DNA of 64,000 bases from Ascarosepion bandense (lineage: Eukaryota > Mollusca > Cephalopoda > Sepiida > Sepiidae): assembly GCA_037127315.1 (NCBI GenBank), contig JBBBDQ010000420.1, positions 3,534,001 through 3,598,000 of the forward strand. The letters run 5' to 3'. The notes beneath the pieces were generated by a model, which saw nothing but the letters and a program-made list of their open reading frames with translations, made no database searches and had not been told where the DNA came from. Positions within the stretch are counted from its first letter, which is position 1, and the number at the start of each line of letters is the position of its first letter. The position numbers and the translations under genes are program-made. Below are positions 44,125 through 54,972 of this stretch, piece after piece.

Positions 44125-46740
44125 AGGAAGGTAGCTGTGAATGGCACGGAAATGACGTCAAGCTGACAGAAAATTTTTAATAGCAATTGCAATTTGCTTT
44201 TGCAAGAGTCTGAGTTCATATCAAGCATATCACCGAAGATTTCTTATTATGAAAAGGGAAAATAAATTATAATTATATTTTATTTTAAAATTGTTCCTAT
44301 TGTTTTAGACGGAGTCATTTATTGCAGATTGTATTTGTTGTTGCTGACAGTGACGAGGAAAGAACAAAAATGAAGAAGATTATGAAGTGATTATATGAGT
44401 CTGATTTTTGAGAAGAATTCGGGTTGAGTGGTCCCCGATGAAGTGATTTATGATTTGAAAAGTTTAATCATCGCCATGACTTTGGTGTGGATTTCGAATT
44501 TTAATAGTTTGAGAATAATCGTGTAGAGGTAGCAGGGAAGGCTGCAGAATTTATGAAGTTTAATTTTCGTCACCAGTCATTGATATCGGAATTTCAACAT
44601 TCGTCCTTTTTACCAGCACTTTTGATCCAGTAGCTTTGGACTCAGTATTTTGTTTCAGAAGAGTTATATATCCGAGAAAGTGATATATTACATGACGCTT
44701 TTTGGTGTAAAGTGGTAAAAAAAAAAGAAGATTGATACGAACCTTGTTTGACATGTAACAGAAAAAAAAGCTAGATAGTCACGACACAGACAAGGTAGGT
44801 GACAATTTTTTTTTCCTTTACCTGTGAGGGCTCTGCTCGATTTATTTACTGCACGAAAAGTTGCTGTTTCCGTTAAAAACTGACATGGAACAGCATAGTT
44901 TAGCAAAGTCTGACCGTGAGTTTATTTATTTTTTGTTTTTTGTTTTTTGTTTTTCGAGGAAAATATAAAACTTGTCAGGGCATCCAGAAAAAAATTAAGA
45001 AAAAAAAATAAGAAAAAGAAAACAGAAGCAGAGTTAATGGGAGGGTTGTGTAAGTCAGTGGAAGTAGATCTGGGGGAAGAGATAAATTGTAAAACAGGGA
45101 ACAATTTTGCGAACTCTTCCAGCTAAATTCGCTTTCTGTCCCAACCAATTTTTAGCAAATGAAAGCCATTATTGGAATTACCTCCTATCGCCGCTTTCTG
45201 AAAGACGCGTGCAAAGCTGCGATAGTCAAGTTGTCTGAGATAATTTGGGAATTTTATAGAAGCACAATATAGGGTTAATATGAGGTTCAGAGAGGTTCTA
45301 TGGGGGATACAAAGAAAATAGAAAGTTAAACATGCATTAGAGGATTTCTGGTGGTTGAAGATGTCGGAAAAGAGAAGAGTACTCGATATGGAATATTGAA
45401 TTAGCTTCCTTATGGCACTGTTAGTAATAGTAAGAGGCCCGGTGGAGAAATATTTAGTACAGAAAGCCGGCACGCATTTAGATTAGGTTAGTTGGGAGTT
45501 TAGAGCTATGAGAATGCCGAGCTAATCCTCCGATCGGGAACATAATCGGATGCAGTAGACCTAAAATGGTTTTCCATGTGTTTTTATTTGTTTTATTGTT
45601 GTTGTTTTTTCTCTCTCACGTTTGGTTATTATGTTGTATATGGCAGACTTGTTAGAAATGATAAACACTTCGCAAATTAGGCAGATCTCTGTGCCCAAAT
45701 CATCGTATATATTGGGACGTATGAGATTCTAAACGTAAGAGAAACCCGAGCAGAGGGATCACATGGGTATACGATGGTCATTTACCTGGTGTCATTTTTA
45801 AATTGAGATTCGGTTGCCGTTTTCGGCAGTGGTCGTGCACCATGGCACCTGTGGGTGTGGTAGAGTTCGAAGAGAGAAGAGAAGGGACAGGAACAGTGAA
45901 CTGTAAAGAAATTCTTTTGTGTATTCTTTATAAGGAAAGAAAAATGAACTTCCTGATGTGCGTTCATCTAAGAAAAAAAAGAGCTTTTCAACTGTATAAA
46001 AATTTATGATGTGTATTTCAGAAAAAGAAAAAGAAACGAACTTTCTGAATATTGTATAAAATTTATATGAATAAAAAGAACGAATAAAATTACAACGTTT
46101 AAAACATTAATTTAAAACAGTGCTAATATAAAAATAGAGCAATAAATATTTATTAATTATTATTACGTTATAACATCTGAAGAACAACAAACTACTACAA
46201 AATTGTACATTTTGTTTCGTCGTTGAAAGAACAATGTCTCATCAGTGATGGCAAAAAAAAAAAAACAATTATATAAAAAAATACTTCTGTTTACTTTTGG
46301 AAAAAGTAATTTCTCCGTACGAAATAAAAATATATTTAAAAACGAAAGAGGAAAGAAAAGAGAAGAAAATAAGATGAGAAATCAAGGAAAGGAAAAGAAA
46401 GAGGAAAAGAAAAGATACAGAAAAAATAGAAAATGAAGAGAAAAATAAGTAAGAAAATGTAGAGAGGGAAGAGCTAATGAAAACGGCTAAAAGAGGGAAA
46501 TTTTAAATTTCAAGCGGAAATGGATTTCAAACAGATATTGACATAGGTTTTGTCATTAAGAAAATGATGAATAACCCTACACGAACGGAAATATTATTCA
46601 TAAAACGTAAAATGAAGAATATTTAAAAAAAAACAATGCAAAGATATAAATTCATTAAACCTAATATTATAAATTACAATAAAAATAGATTACATTAAAA
46701 TAATAAATAATAAATTAATATGCCTTTGATTTAGTAACAT
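44125..46740. other. AT-rich stretch, no recognisable element
   Basis: The minus-strand frame of 116 codons (45123-45473) and smaller frames have no domain I can name and no coding context. A T/G-rich run lies at 44920-44955, and several A-rich runs occur around 46250-46450. Confidence 0.35.
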
Positions 46741-46756
46741 TTTACTCTTATTAATC

Positions 46757-47125
46757 TTGAGCACTCTTGCCATTAATAAAAATTTGAACATGACTAAATT
46801 TAATTTCGACATATCACTGAAAAATATTCCTATTCCAAACAAAAAGAAATATTTTCAACAGCTAGTCCTAAAGACTGAAATCTCATGCGAAGGATGTGAT
46901 GAAAAGCGTATCTTTTCATTAAATACCATCGATTTTTCCAATTCTAAGGATACATATAGATTTAAAAACCTAAATACTGCAAATTTTATTGACAAACTCT
47001 TCAACTTTGTCTGTGATATATTTGATATTATAAATAATATCACATTCCATAAAAAAATAATATCACATTCCATAAAAAAACAAATTTCAAAAACACTTGG
47101 ACGCATTGGTTTCGGATATAAATGA
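46757..47125 (+). pseudogene. Penelope-like N-terminal region fragment
   Basis: The 122-codon frame contains 'KFNFDISLKNIPIPNKKKYF' and 'KDTYRFKNLNTANFIDKLFN' followed by 'DIFDIINNITFHKKI'. This order (YSLKNIPIP..., TYGFKTRNTPP..., DL..IINNI.F) is what I know from the N-terminal part of Penelope-like RT proteins upstream of the palm. The RMRWKAFFF stretch expected between them is degraded, and no palm follows. The assignment rests on recalled family pattern without alignment. Confidence 0.5.
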
Positions 47126-47241
47126 ATCTAATCGGATTGTGGGAAATCAAATAAAACTTTTCTACAAAAGTAAAAGTTTAATACCGTAAAAGTTGAATAA
47201 CTCAAAAACAAAGGACATTTGGACATCTGTTTACGTGGACT

Positions 47242-47245
<4 letters not shown>

Positions 47246-47293
<48 letters not shown>
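47246..47293. repeat. (TA)n microsatellite
   Basis: Direct reading. Confidence 0.95.
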
Positions 47294-47296
<3 letters not shown>

Positions 47297-47430
47297 GAAC
47301 TTTACCGTCGATTTCGACGTATGAGACCGCCACACAAAGAATTGTTTAAAGTGGTGAAGGCTTGTGTAGCACCATCTACACATTTTGGGACTGCTGATAA
47401 CAAACAATCGCTACAGATCGCATGAACAGC

Positions 47431-47592
47431 AAACGTCAGTTATTTAACCCATAGGTGGAGGGAATGGATGGATTACTACCTTTCCCAAGCGTACCAGTGC
47501 GCAAGTGAATGCAGTGTGCTCGACTGAAATTGGAACTCGGCTCACCGATTTCCCTTTACAAGCCGACATCCACCGCACCACAACACACATCC
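47431..47592 (-). repeat. SINE-A 5' half
   Basis: The minus strand begins 'tgtgttgtggtgcggtggat' and runs to the middle of the body ('gggttaaataactg'). The 3' half with the hairpin is missing. Its 5' end is about 8 bp from the 5S-like unit. Confidence 0.75.
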
Positions 47593-47599
47593 ATCCATA

Positions 47600-47718
47600 A
47601 CGCTTACAGCACATGCTATTCCCAAGCACTCACGCATCTAAGTACCGACCAGGTTCAACGCTGCTTAACTTCGGTGATCAAGCGGGAACCGGTGTATTCA
47701 TCGTGATATGACCGTGTG
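47600..47718 (-). rRNA. 5S rRNA-like sequence, full length but diverged (probable pseudogene)
   Basis: The reverse complement of this 119-bp stretch follows 5S rRNA from end to end: 'cggtcatatcacgatgaata', 'caccggttcccgcttgatca', 'ccgaagttaagcagcgttga', 'gtcggtacttagatgcgtga', 'cttgggaatagcatgtgctg'. The length agrees with the usual ~120 nt. The box A/intermediate-element/box C region is recognisable but has substitutions throughout, so transcription by TFIIIA is uncertain. On the same strand it is directly followed by a SINE-A head. Confidence 0.75.
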
Positions 47719-47722
47719 TATG

Positions 47723-47781
<59 letters not shown>

Positions 47782-48066
47782 CGTCATCAGCAGACAGATC
47801 TGTTTCGCTGTATCACAGCTCATCAGTCCGGTTAGACTCCGATTGCTCCTTAACCCAGGCTCGAAACCCGACCGAATTGGAGTCAGTCGGTGACTCTATG
47901 CGCTAGCAAGTCTGCCTACTTCCACCAAACGCCCATAGCCCAGATGTAGAGTCGCCGTCAGACGCCATTTCGGTGGGGTTTCAATCCTGGGTAAAAAAGA
48001 AATCGGCGTCTGAACCGTACTGATGAGCTGTGATACGGCGAAACAGATCTGTCTGTGGATGACAAT
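47719..48066. repeat. (TA)n and two head-to-head SINE-B copies
   Basis: (TA)n at about 47727-47778; a minus-strand SINE-B at 47778-47905 ('cagacagatctgtttcgctg' ... 'cgaaacccgaccgaattgg'); a plus-strand SINE-B at 47920-48062 ('cgcccatagcccagatgtag' ... 'ggatgaca'), again running into (TA)n. Confidence 0.7.
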
Positions 48067-48182
48067 ATATATATATATATAATTACAAAAACAATAAACA
48101 TACATTTTGAAGAAAACGTTCACGTTTTCTCACACTTTTTATTCTATACTAATTATTCTCGTTGGAACAACCCCATTTCTTT

Positions 48183-48187
<5 letters not shown>

Positions 48188-48219
<32 letters not shown>

Positions 48220-48232
48220 ATATATATATATC

Positions 48233-48270
<38 letters not shown>

Positions 48271-48301
48271 AGTGTGTGAGTGAGTATGTGTGTGTGTGTG
48301 T
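48188..48301. repeat. (TA)n/(TG)n compound microsatellite
   Basis: TA runs broken by 'tc', then TG runs broken by 'ag' units. Confidence 0.95.
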
Positions 48302-48579
48302 TCATATCAAAACAAGAACAAAAAAACATGCAAACATCTGTCCAAAAATCCGTTGTTTTTGAGTTAAGTTTAAAGTTTACAGTAGACACTTTTGAATCCA
48401 AGAACAATCCAAGAATGCAGTAACAATATGAAGAATTTCAATTGTCCAAACATTTTATGATTCTTCTCAAGGTTATTGCCAGTTAATATTTCAAAACTTT
48501 TCCTTCTATCACCATCTCTATTTTAATTTTTCTTCATTAAATACGTTATTAGCTTACAGATTAGATTAAATCCATTAGA

Positions 48580-49130
48580 TTTGCAGATTGACACTTGCTT
48601 ATAACGCTAGTTTTCATGCCATTAACTACCGGAAACTAGTCATAATTCTTTTACGACACTTATTGCTAACAGTTTTCAATTGTTTCCAAAGAAGCTTCAC
48701 CTCGAATTACGAAAGATATAATGCTATTCGATATATCAACCCCCAAGGTTTACATGGACAACTTGAAAATCGTTAAGCTTACACATGACAAAGCTAAGTG
48801 AATACAATGTGTACAGTGACATATGCGCTTTTGTAGTTTACCGGCATTTTACTTACATGTATGCGTATGGTTTCAATATCATTTGATATTGACGCAGTCA
48901 TTTGTAACCTGTTACGCCTCGTACGTAATGGAAAGCGGTTACGTGGATAGCAGATGCTGGGAAGTAACGGTAATCAACAGCCAAACCTCGTTTTCCCTGG
49001 ACAAACAGATCGATTCAGTCAATTCCCAGACAAAAGGCCTGTGCAGGTTTTATTTGCTACCATTGCTGATGCTTTTGTTGTGAGGATGCGAATCCTGCAA
49101 GATATTGCGCGGGAATAAAACGAGCTTATC
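48580..49130. other. Unresolved segment with an 86-codon frame
   Basis: A plus-strand frame (48823-49083) starts MRFCSLPAFYLHVC and ends in a leucine-rich LLPLLMLLL, followed by AATAAA near 49114. I recognise no family, and chance is likely. Confidence 0.15.
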
Positions 49131-49470
49131 AACTGAAATTATAATAACAGATATTTTCTTCTTTACAATTGCCTGTCCATCCGTGTCAAGTTAGCTCAAC
49201 TATAAATTTGTCGTCAATAAAGTAAGTCTTTCCTGCAAGAGGTGCTCTCAAAGCACAACAATATCAAACCACAATTAAATTATTCACTCTATTTATGCGT
49301 TTTTCGTATTGAAAGTGCCACTTTTATGAACAGCGGTCGATCGGTGTTTAGGATTAATGAACGTCCTACTGAAATATATAAGCATAGAATTTGCTAGACG
49401 GATTGCAAAGAGAAAACTTCTTATTCAGATATTTGTATTAAAAGTTAAACGCAAGTACAGTATTTAACTT

Positions 49471-49780
49471 CTGTGTGTGCGTTTTGGTACAGTGGATACC
49501 GGCTTGGAACGAGAAATCGGGGAACTGAGTTCGAATTCCAGTTGAATTCATTGCATGCACTTACGCGCAAATACCCTTGGGAAAGGTATTAATCCGTTTC
49601 TTCCTTCCAGTTATGGGTTAAATAACAGGACAGATTGGGTTTTATAGCCTTGGTCGGCAACCAGTCTACAGCAGAAAGCAATGACAACCTACTGCGGGAT
49701 AATCTTCTGCCCAGTCAGTCATGTCTCTTTCAAGACATGATCGCCTAAGCGTGTTTCGCGTATGGCACTTAAGTGACTGT
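49471..49780 (+). mobile_element. SINE-A, full length
   Basis: Head 'gttttggtacagtggatacc', B-box-like 'gagttcgaattccagttg', body, tail hairpin with one mismatch (catgtctctttcaagacatg). Confidence 0.85.
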
Positions 49781-49965
49781 GTTCACACAAGTTATCCACA
49801 ATATCATACCAGAGTATAGCTATGAGAAAGATAAATGATCATTCTACTGTAATGAGTTCGAACATTATTGGCTTACCAACAGTATTGTCTTTCTGCCAAA
49901 TGAAATAAAGCTTAACAGATAATTAAAAGTATATTTTAAATATTGTTCGTCTTTTTTTAATATTA

Positions 49966-50655
49966 AACACGTTACTTATGCGTGTTACTCCGCGGAACTT
50001 TTGCAAATGTTTATGTAATAAGGTATCTCCACTCATTTTTCTATAACTCTTAAATTGAACGTTTTAAAAATAAAATATTTTCTTGAAACTTAATTTTAGT
50101 TTTAATTGAAAGCTAATTGATTAAATTTACTATTTTCATTTAGCGAAATACTCTAGTGTATTTCAAACAGAAATTATATTATTAGAATCTGAAATTTTCT
50201 TTTTTTTTTAATCTTTCAATTTTTCGGCCATTTTTGAGCGATTGACACATTGGGAAACAAAAGTTAATTCTTGGTTTTAAAAATATTTAAAAAATAAAAT
50301 ATATATCTGTGATACATTAGTTTTAAAAATTCTCAAATTTAATGTTAAATTAATCTGATTTACACAAGTATTACTTATTTATAGCATGAAATTTAAAATA
50401 AAACTATTTCTTAAAAAGAGTTGAACTTTTTTAACCAGTTTACCATAACTAAAATGTGTTGACAGATTGACAGATTAGATAAGTGTATGACGATCACAAG
50501 TGACATAATTATACATTTTTTTCCGGTAAGTGGAAGAAACTGCGAAACACATGACCTTTTAATGGACACATATAAATCGCCATACAAAATAAACTTCAAA
50601 TAAAAAAAATAAGAAAATTATTTTTTTAACTACGAATTTTAATTTTTAATTAGAT
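49966..50655 (+). repeat. ~690-bp unclassified repeat, copy 1, flanked by ~47-bp direct repeats
   Basis: It aligns almost throughout with 57.27-57.99 kb: 'ttatgtaataaggtatctcc', 'gcgattgacacattgggaaa', 'tatgacgatcacaagtgaca', 'gtggaagaaactgcgaaaca'. Copy 1 is bounded by a direct repeat ('agataattaaaa..gtat..', '..aaatattgttcgtctttt') at 49917-49964 and 50652-50698. No coding capacity and no terminal inverted repeats are evident. Confidence 0.75.
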
Positions 50656-50897
50656 AATTAAAAATGTATTTTAAATATTGTTCGTCTTTTTTAATATTTC
50701 AAATAAATTGTAATTTTCTTCAGTGCACCTTGTTCCTTCTGAATATAAGCTATCATAGCTTTTTTCAATTTCTTCTTCTTTGTAGTTTTAAGCAATGTTC
50801 GCTGTTTTTACACTTATTTACACAAGCACGTTAAGGTGGTTATTCGCTGTTTCATGCCTTAAAAATTCTCTATGTTTTTGAGGGACTTATTTTTTAT

Positions 50898-51165
50898 CAT
50901 CGTTTCACGGCAAGAAAAGCAGTACCGCCACTGGTGTATATGAGGCTACAGTGAGAGAAAAAGAAAGAGAAAAAAGAGGGAACAACTTATCGGGGATATT
51001 GAACAAAGGATATAAGAAAGATGGAAATCAAAGAGATAGAAGATGGCAATTGCATTTAAACTTTTGGCAATTATAGTTATCAGGGAAGCAAGTATATGTA
51101 AGAGAGCTCCACAAACGGAAAATGCGAGAAAAAGAAACTGTTAAAGTAGAAGAGGCTGTTACATT
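50898..51165 (-). mobile_element. LINE-A 3' end, diverged
   Basis: 'cgtttcacggcaagaaaagc' and 'gtaccgccactggtg' (reversed terminus), then 3' UTR and the C-terminal codons ('agttatcagggaagcaagta'). Confidence 0.6.
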
Positions 51166-51381
51166 TGACTATGCAATCTATAAATATTTTCAAATCTATA
51201 ACAACCTAACATATTATTATTAGCTGAAGTTTAATATGAAAATTTCATTATATAATGTTCGATCTATATGACTAATTACTAATCTACACTAAATAAAATG
51301 TATTGACAACGAAAGACATTATTTTATTTTAATGAATATTGGTTATGTAGAATAAAATGCTTTATAGGCTATAATTTAATT

Positions 51382-51650
51382 TTCATCGTCGTTTTACGCC
51401 ATGAAGGGCAGTACCGCCACTGGTGCGTGGTGGGGGCTACACTGAGAGAAAAGGAAAGGGGGAAAAAGAGAAAGATGTTACCGGGGATGTTGAACAAAAG
51501 ATATAAAAAAGAGATAGAAGATAGCAATTGACTTTGTATATAAACTTTTAGAGATTATAGCTATCAGTAAAACAAATACGTGAAAGGGAATTTCACAGGG
51601 TAAAAAATGAGAAAAGAAACTTATAAAGTAGAAGCGGTGATTGCAGTTTC
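51382..51650 (-). mobile_element. LINE-A 3' end, diverged, second in a row
   Basis: 'cgttttacgccatgaagggc' and 'agtaccgccactggtgcg' repeat the arrangement of the copy 480 bp upstream, including 'tatagctatcagtaaaaca'. Confidence 0.6.
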
Positions 51651-51707
51651 CTATTTTGAAGGCCAAAAGGCGAGACATTATGCAAACCTTCATTGCTTTT
51701 CGTATTT

Positions 51708-51910
51708 TTTTTTTAATCATATCACCCCAAGCAAGTCGGTAAGGCCACTGGTGTGCAGGGGGTTACGTAAGAGTGAATAGATTGGAAGAGAGAAAGCCGG
51801 AAACCACGTCCTAAACAGGGAACAAGGCATGAGCCTCTACACCTGCTCAATAGACGTGGGTGGAGTGTGAACCGGGCGATAGTTCAGTCTATCTACTGCA
51901 ATTGAAAAAA
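51708..51910 (-). mobile_element. LINE-A terminus with 156-bp tail unit
   Basis: T-run, 'aatcatatcaccccaagcaa', 'ggccactggtgtgcaggggg', then 'gaaagccggaaaccacgtcc', 'aacagggaacaaggcatgag' and 'ggagtgtgaaccgggcgata'. This is the same join as at 43.5 kb in reverse. Confidence 0.75.
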
Positions 51911-52072
51911 AAATAAACAAAAAAGAAAAGTGAAAAGATTGGAAAAGTATATATATATACATGTTGCAATGGATGAATTGTTATCTAAATTACAAAAAAA
52001 GGAAAATAATGCTGACATCTCATTTTAACAGATATATTTACCAAAATTGTACAGAAATATCTATACTAATGA

Positions 52073-52264
52073 GTAAATTTATTCATCAAAATTGTCATTG
52101 GCTTCAACTATGAACTTGATGTGGCCTTTTTTCACTCTGAAGCTCAGTGGGAAGATGAATGGAGGTATAACATCGCCGTCAATATTGATCACTTCAAACA
52201 CCATGATGTTGACTGGAGATATCATGCAACTCTTTCCGAATCCTCTGCACTGTCCTCAGATTGA
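52073..52264 (+). CDS. 63-codon coding-like frame, possible exon or pseudogene; unknown product
   Basis: From 52073 the frame stays open to TGA at 52262-52264 without an ATG. The peptide includes 'IVIGFNYELDVAFFHSEAQW', 'EDEWRYNIAVNIDHFKHHDV' and 'DWRYHATLSESSALSSD'. Its mixed, acidic and aromatic composition differs from the low-complexity frames around it. Another frame at 52275-52340 reads 'HIGDSGANAKQYSMPFPNFW' before a stop, possibly the same decayed gene with a frameshift. I recognise no family. Confidence 0.25.
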   Translation, partial: VNLFIKIVIGFNYELDVAFFHSEAQWEDEWRYNIAVNIDHFKHHDVDWRYHATLSESSALSSD

Positions 52265-53384
52265 CACTCAAGCACTTTAAAATATTCATATTGGAGATTC
52301 TGGTGCCAATGCCAAGCAGTACAGCATGCCATTTCCAAATTTTTGGTAGAGTGAATTGTGTCATGGTGCACTTTCACAGATGGTTCCTAACTGACACTAC
52401 TAGACTTTGCTGTCAACAAAATCCTAAACAAACACCACACATAGGTGAAATTAAAATAAAAATGAGAATCGATATTATTTATGAGTTTGCATGTCTTTTA
52501 AACAACTGTGTTTTTCATCAATCTAAATTTGTAAATAATTACATTGTATATACAATTACATGATTACCATAGCACCTTGTCTCTCATTTTTAGTAAAATT
52601 TGCATATATATATATATAATCATTTTACATTGCTACAGAAAAGCTATCATGTTCCAGTAGTATTAATTGTACTTTCTCAGACAATGGTCAGTAGTTTTGA
52701 GAATTATTTTTATAGAAATTTAAAAACAGTTCATTACCATTTTTCAGACAGTTAAGTTGGGGTATCAGGACAGAATTAAGAATGTTCTTGTGGGTAAGAC
52801 TTGATTAACCAATAAAAAGTTAAGTTTATGTTGGATGGAGGAATAAGAATAGAGGGTAGAGGTGGGTAAGTAAATTTAAGAGGTCACGATAAGCTAGTTA
52901 TTGGGTTGTCAATATAACATTTGATGATGGGGAAATGGCAACAATATGTGTTTTATATGTGTTTCTGTTTATGGCAGTCGCTTTGTAGAGGTGTTATTCC
53001 CACCGCTGATGTGTTTTAAAGGGGTTTATTGATATAAATAGAACTAAGTAATACCTATATCAGATGCATGTGATACTAAATAGAGGGCAAAGTATAATAT
53101 AATTCAAGTTAAATTAAACAAATAAAATAATTATCAGTGGATTGTGGTCCCTTATTCATTAAGGCAATAATAGTTGTCTAACTGTGGTACGTAACTGTTT
53201 TTATAGCAGATCTTTTTTTAACTATACTTTTAAATAGATAATGTGGGTAAGTTGCTGAGAATTTGTTTCATTAATTTAACAGAGATTTTTTTCTTAGGAA
53301 ATTTGATTATCAGAAATGGTTCTTGTAAACACAAGAAACAGAACTCATGTAAAAATTTGCAAGTTACACCTTTTTGTAATTTTT

Positions 53385-53632
53385 TCAATTTTAACTTTGG
53401 GATTTTTCTGACTTCTTATAAGTGCTAAAAGTATTTAGAAAGGGATGTTCTATTTCTATACACCCTATTGTTGAAAGATAATATATATGTTGGTACCATC
53501 TAGTCTTAAAATTATTCTTGGTGCTACTGATGTAAAACTTTTCAACTGCTGGGTTTTCAATAGTAGAAATAGTACATAGGTAAACAACAGAGTCAGGTAG
53601 ACACCTATTTGGTAATGGACATTCATTCAAAA

Positions 53633-53640
<8 letters not shown>
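53385..53640 (-). pseudogene. Penelope-like GIY-YIG fragment
   Basis: The 79-codon minus-strand frame starts MNECPLPNRCLPDSVVYLC, followed by 'VEKFYISSTKNNFKTRWYQH'. This is the CP[L]...C linker and GIY-YIG start seen in Penelope-like ORFs ('VYxC...YIGxTxxxFKxRxxxH'); the YIG is YIS here. The remainder, 'YYLSTIGCIEIEHPFLNTFS', diverges from the pattern. It ends on a (TA)n run (53637-53680). Confidence 0.65.

Positions 53641-53680
<40 letters not shown>
53637..53680. repeat. (TA)n microsatellite
   Basis: Direct reading. Confidence 0.95.
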
Positions 53681-53681
<1 letters not shown>

Positions 53682-53976
53682 TATTATACTCACTTTTATG
53701 ATGAGATTCTGATCTCAAAGCATTTTGAAGATCTATAAAATTAACAGATTTTAAGTTTAACAAAAGATATTGCTTAAAAGTAATATAAAATATAATTTGC
53801 AGTTATTTTTTTCATTTACTATATATATTATGATTACTGTAGTTATTTGAAGCTATTTCTTTCAACTGTTTCAATATTTGCTATATGTTTCTGTATTAAT
53901 ATTTATTTGTTTTTTCTACAGCTCAGCTAAAGATCATTTTCTTATTTTTACCTTCTGTTTCTACTTAAAGATCTAT

Positions 53977-54034
53977 ATGTCTCAAAAATCTTTTTCTGAT
54001 TCTTAGTTAGTCAGAAAAAGCTTTTTTGAGACAT
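53977..54034. repeat. Strong stem-loop, ~25-bp arms
   Basis: 'atgtctcaaaaatctttttc' on the left and 'gaaaaagcttttttgagaca' on the right pair with about one bulge and few mismatches across a ~9-nt loop. Confidence 0.8.
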
Positions 54035-54228
54035 CTGAAGAGACTTCTTGGTTTCCATTTTCTCCTTGCTGCCATTCTCTGTCCCGGATATTCTCAGCAT
54101 CCTTCTACATGTAAGTGAATATATTGTTATAATAGTTATTATAATAATTAATTAAGTTATAATACTCCATGAGTTACACACTGAAATACATTCGGTCGAA
54201 AATCAAGTACTTCTGCCATATAGGAAAG

Positions 54229-54536
54229 GGAATGTGCGTTGTGGTGCAGTGGATATCGGCACGGAACGTGAGATCGGGGAGCCGAGTTCGAATTCCAGTT
54301 GAATTCATTGCATTCACTTACGCGTAAATACCCTTGGGAAAGGTATTAATCTGTTTCTTCCTTCCAGTTATGTGTTAAATAACAGGACAGATTGGGTTCT
54401 ATAGCCTTGCTAGCAACCAGTCTACCACAGAAAGTAATGGCAACTTACTGCGGGATAATCTTCTGCCCAGTCAGTCATGTCTCTTTCGAGATATGATCGC
54501 CCAAGCGTGTTTCGCGTATGGCACTTAACTAACTGA
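54229..54536 (+). mobile_element. SINE-A, full length
   Basis: Head 'gttgtggtgcagtggatatc', B-box-like 'gagttcgaattccagttg', body, near-perfect tail hairpin (catgtctctttcgagatatg). Confidence 0.9.
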
Positions 54537-54972
54537 AGAAAAATGAACTGCTCAGTCTTCAATTTCCACTCTCAATAGAGTCCAAAACGTACTTGCGGAT
54601 GACAAATTGTTTTCCAATCTACACCCTTTTTTTCACAGACGAAAAGTCGCATACTTCTTTCTTCCCTATCGCTATTTCCATGGAAAAGTATTCAGATGGA
54701 CTACATTCATTATTTCCATCAGTTCTAACCTTCACAGGTAAGACCCCCGATGCGATGCACATTGAAGCGAATCCCTCTCATTTTCTGGTGAAATGTAAAT
54801 CCCATTCGATTAACTTCTTCCTATAGACCACTGATTTGTAAAACTAACTCCAAAGTGAAGGTTCACTACAATCTTATGTTCAAATCAAGGATCTTCCCAA
54901 TATACCGGTATAAACTATGCCTCTTGTTCTCTAATCTTCTACCTCGAGTGGCTTTTGAGCTTTGTACGTAGT

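Larger units (their letters stand above)
47192..48385. mobile_element. Inverted-repeat pair related to the TIR transposon at 27-28 kb
   Basis: 'aactcaaaaacaaaggacat' with 'acatctgtttacgtgg' (47200-47240) is inverted at 48328-48375 ('catgcaaacatctgtccaaa' with 'gttgtttttgagttaag'). The same motif occurs once near the right end of the 27.2-28.3 kb element. The interval holds SINE-A, 5S-like, SINE-B and (TA)n sequences, so it is either an invaded transposon or two opposed copies. Confidence 0.45.

Noticed and set aside
45123..45473. 116-codon minus-strand frame as a gene
   Set aside because: I find no recognisable domain or supporting context, and the opposite strand is AT-rich; it is compatible with a chance frame.
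47600..47718. Functional 5S rRNA gene
   Set aside because: Substitutions are spread over the internal control region and it is a lone copy among mobile elements; a pseudogene is more likely, although transcription cannot be excluded from sequence alone.
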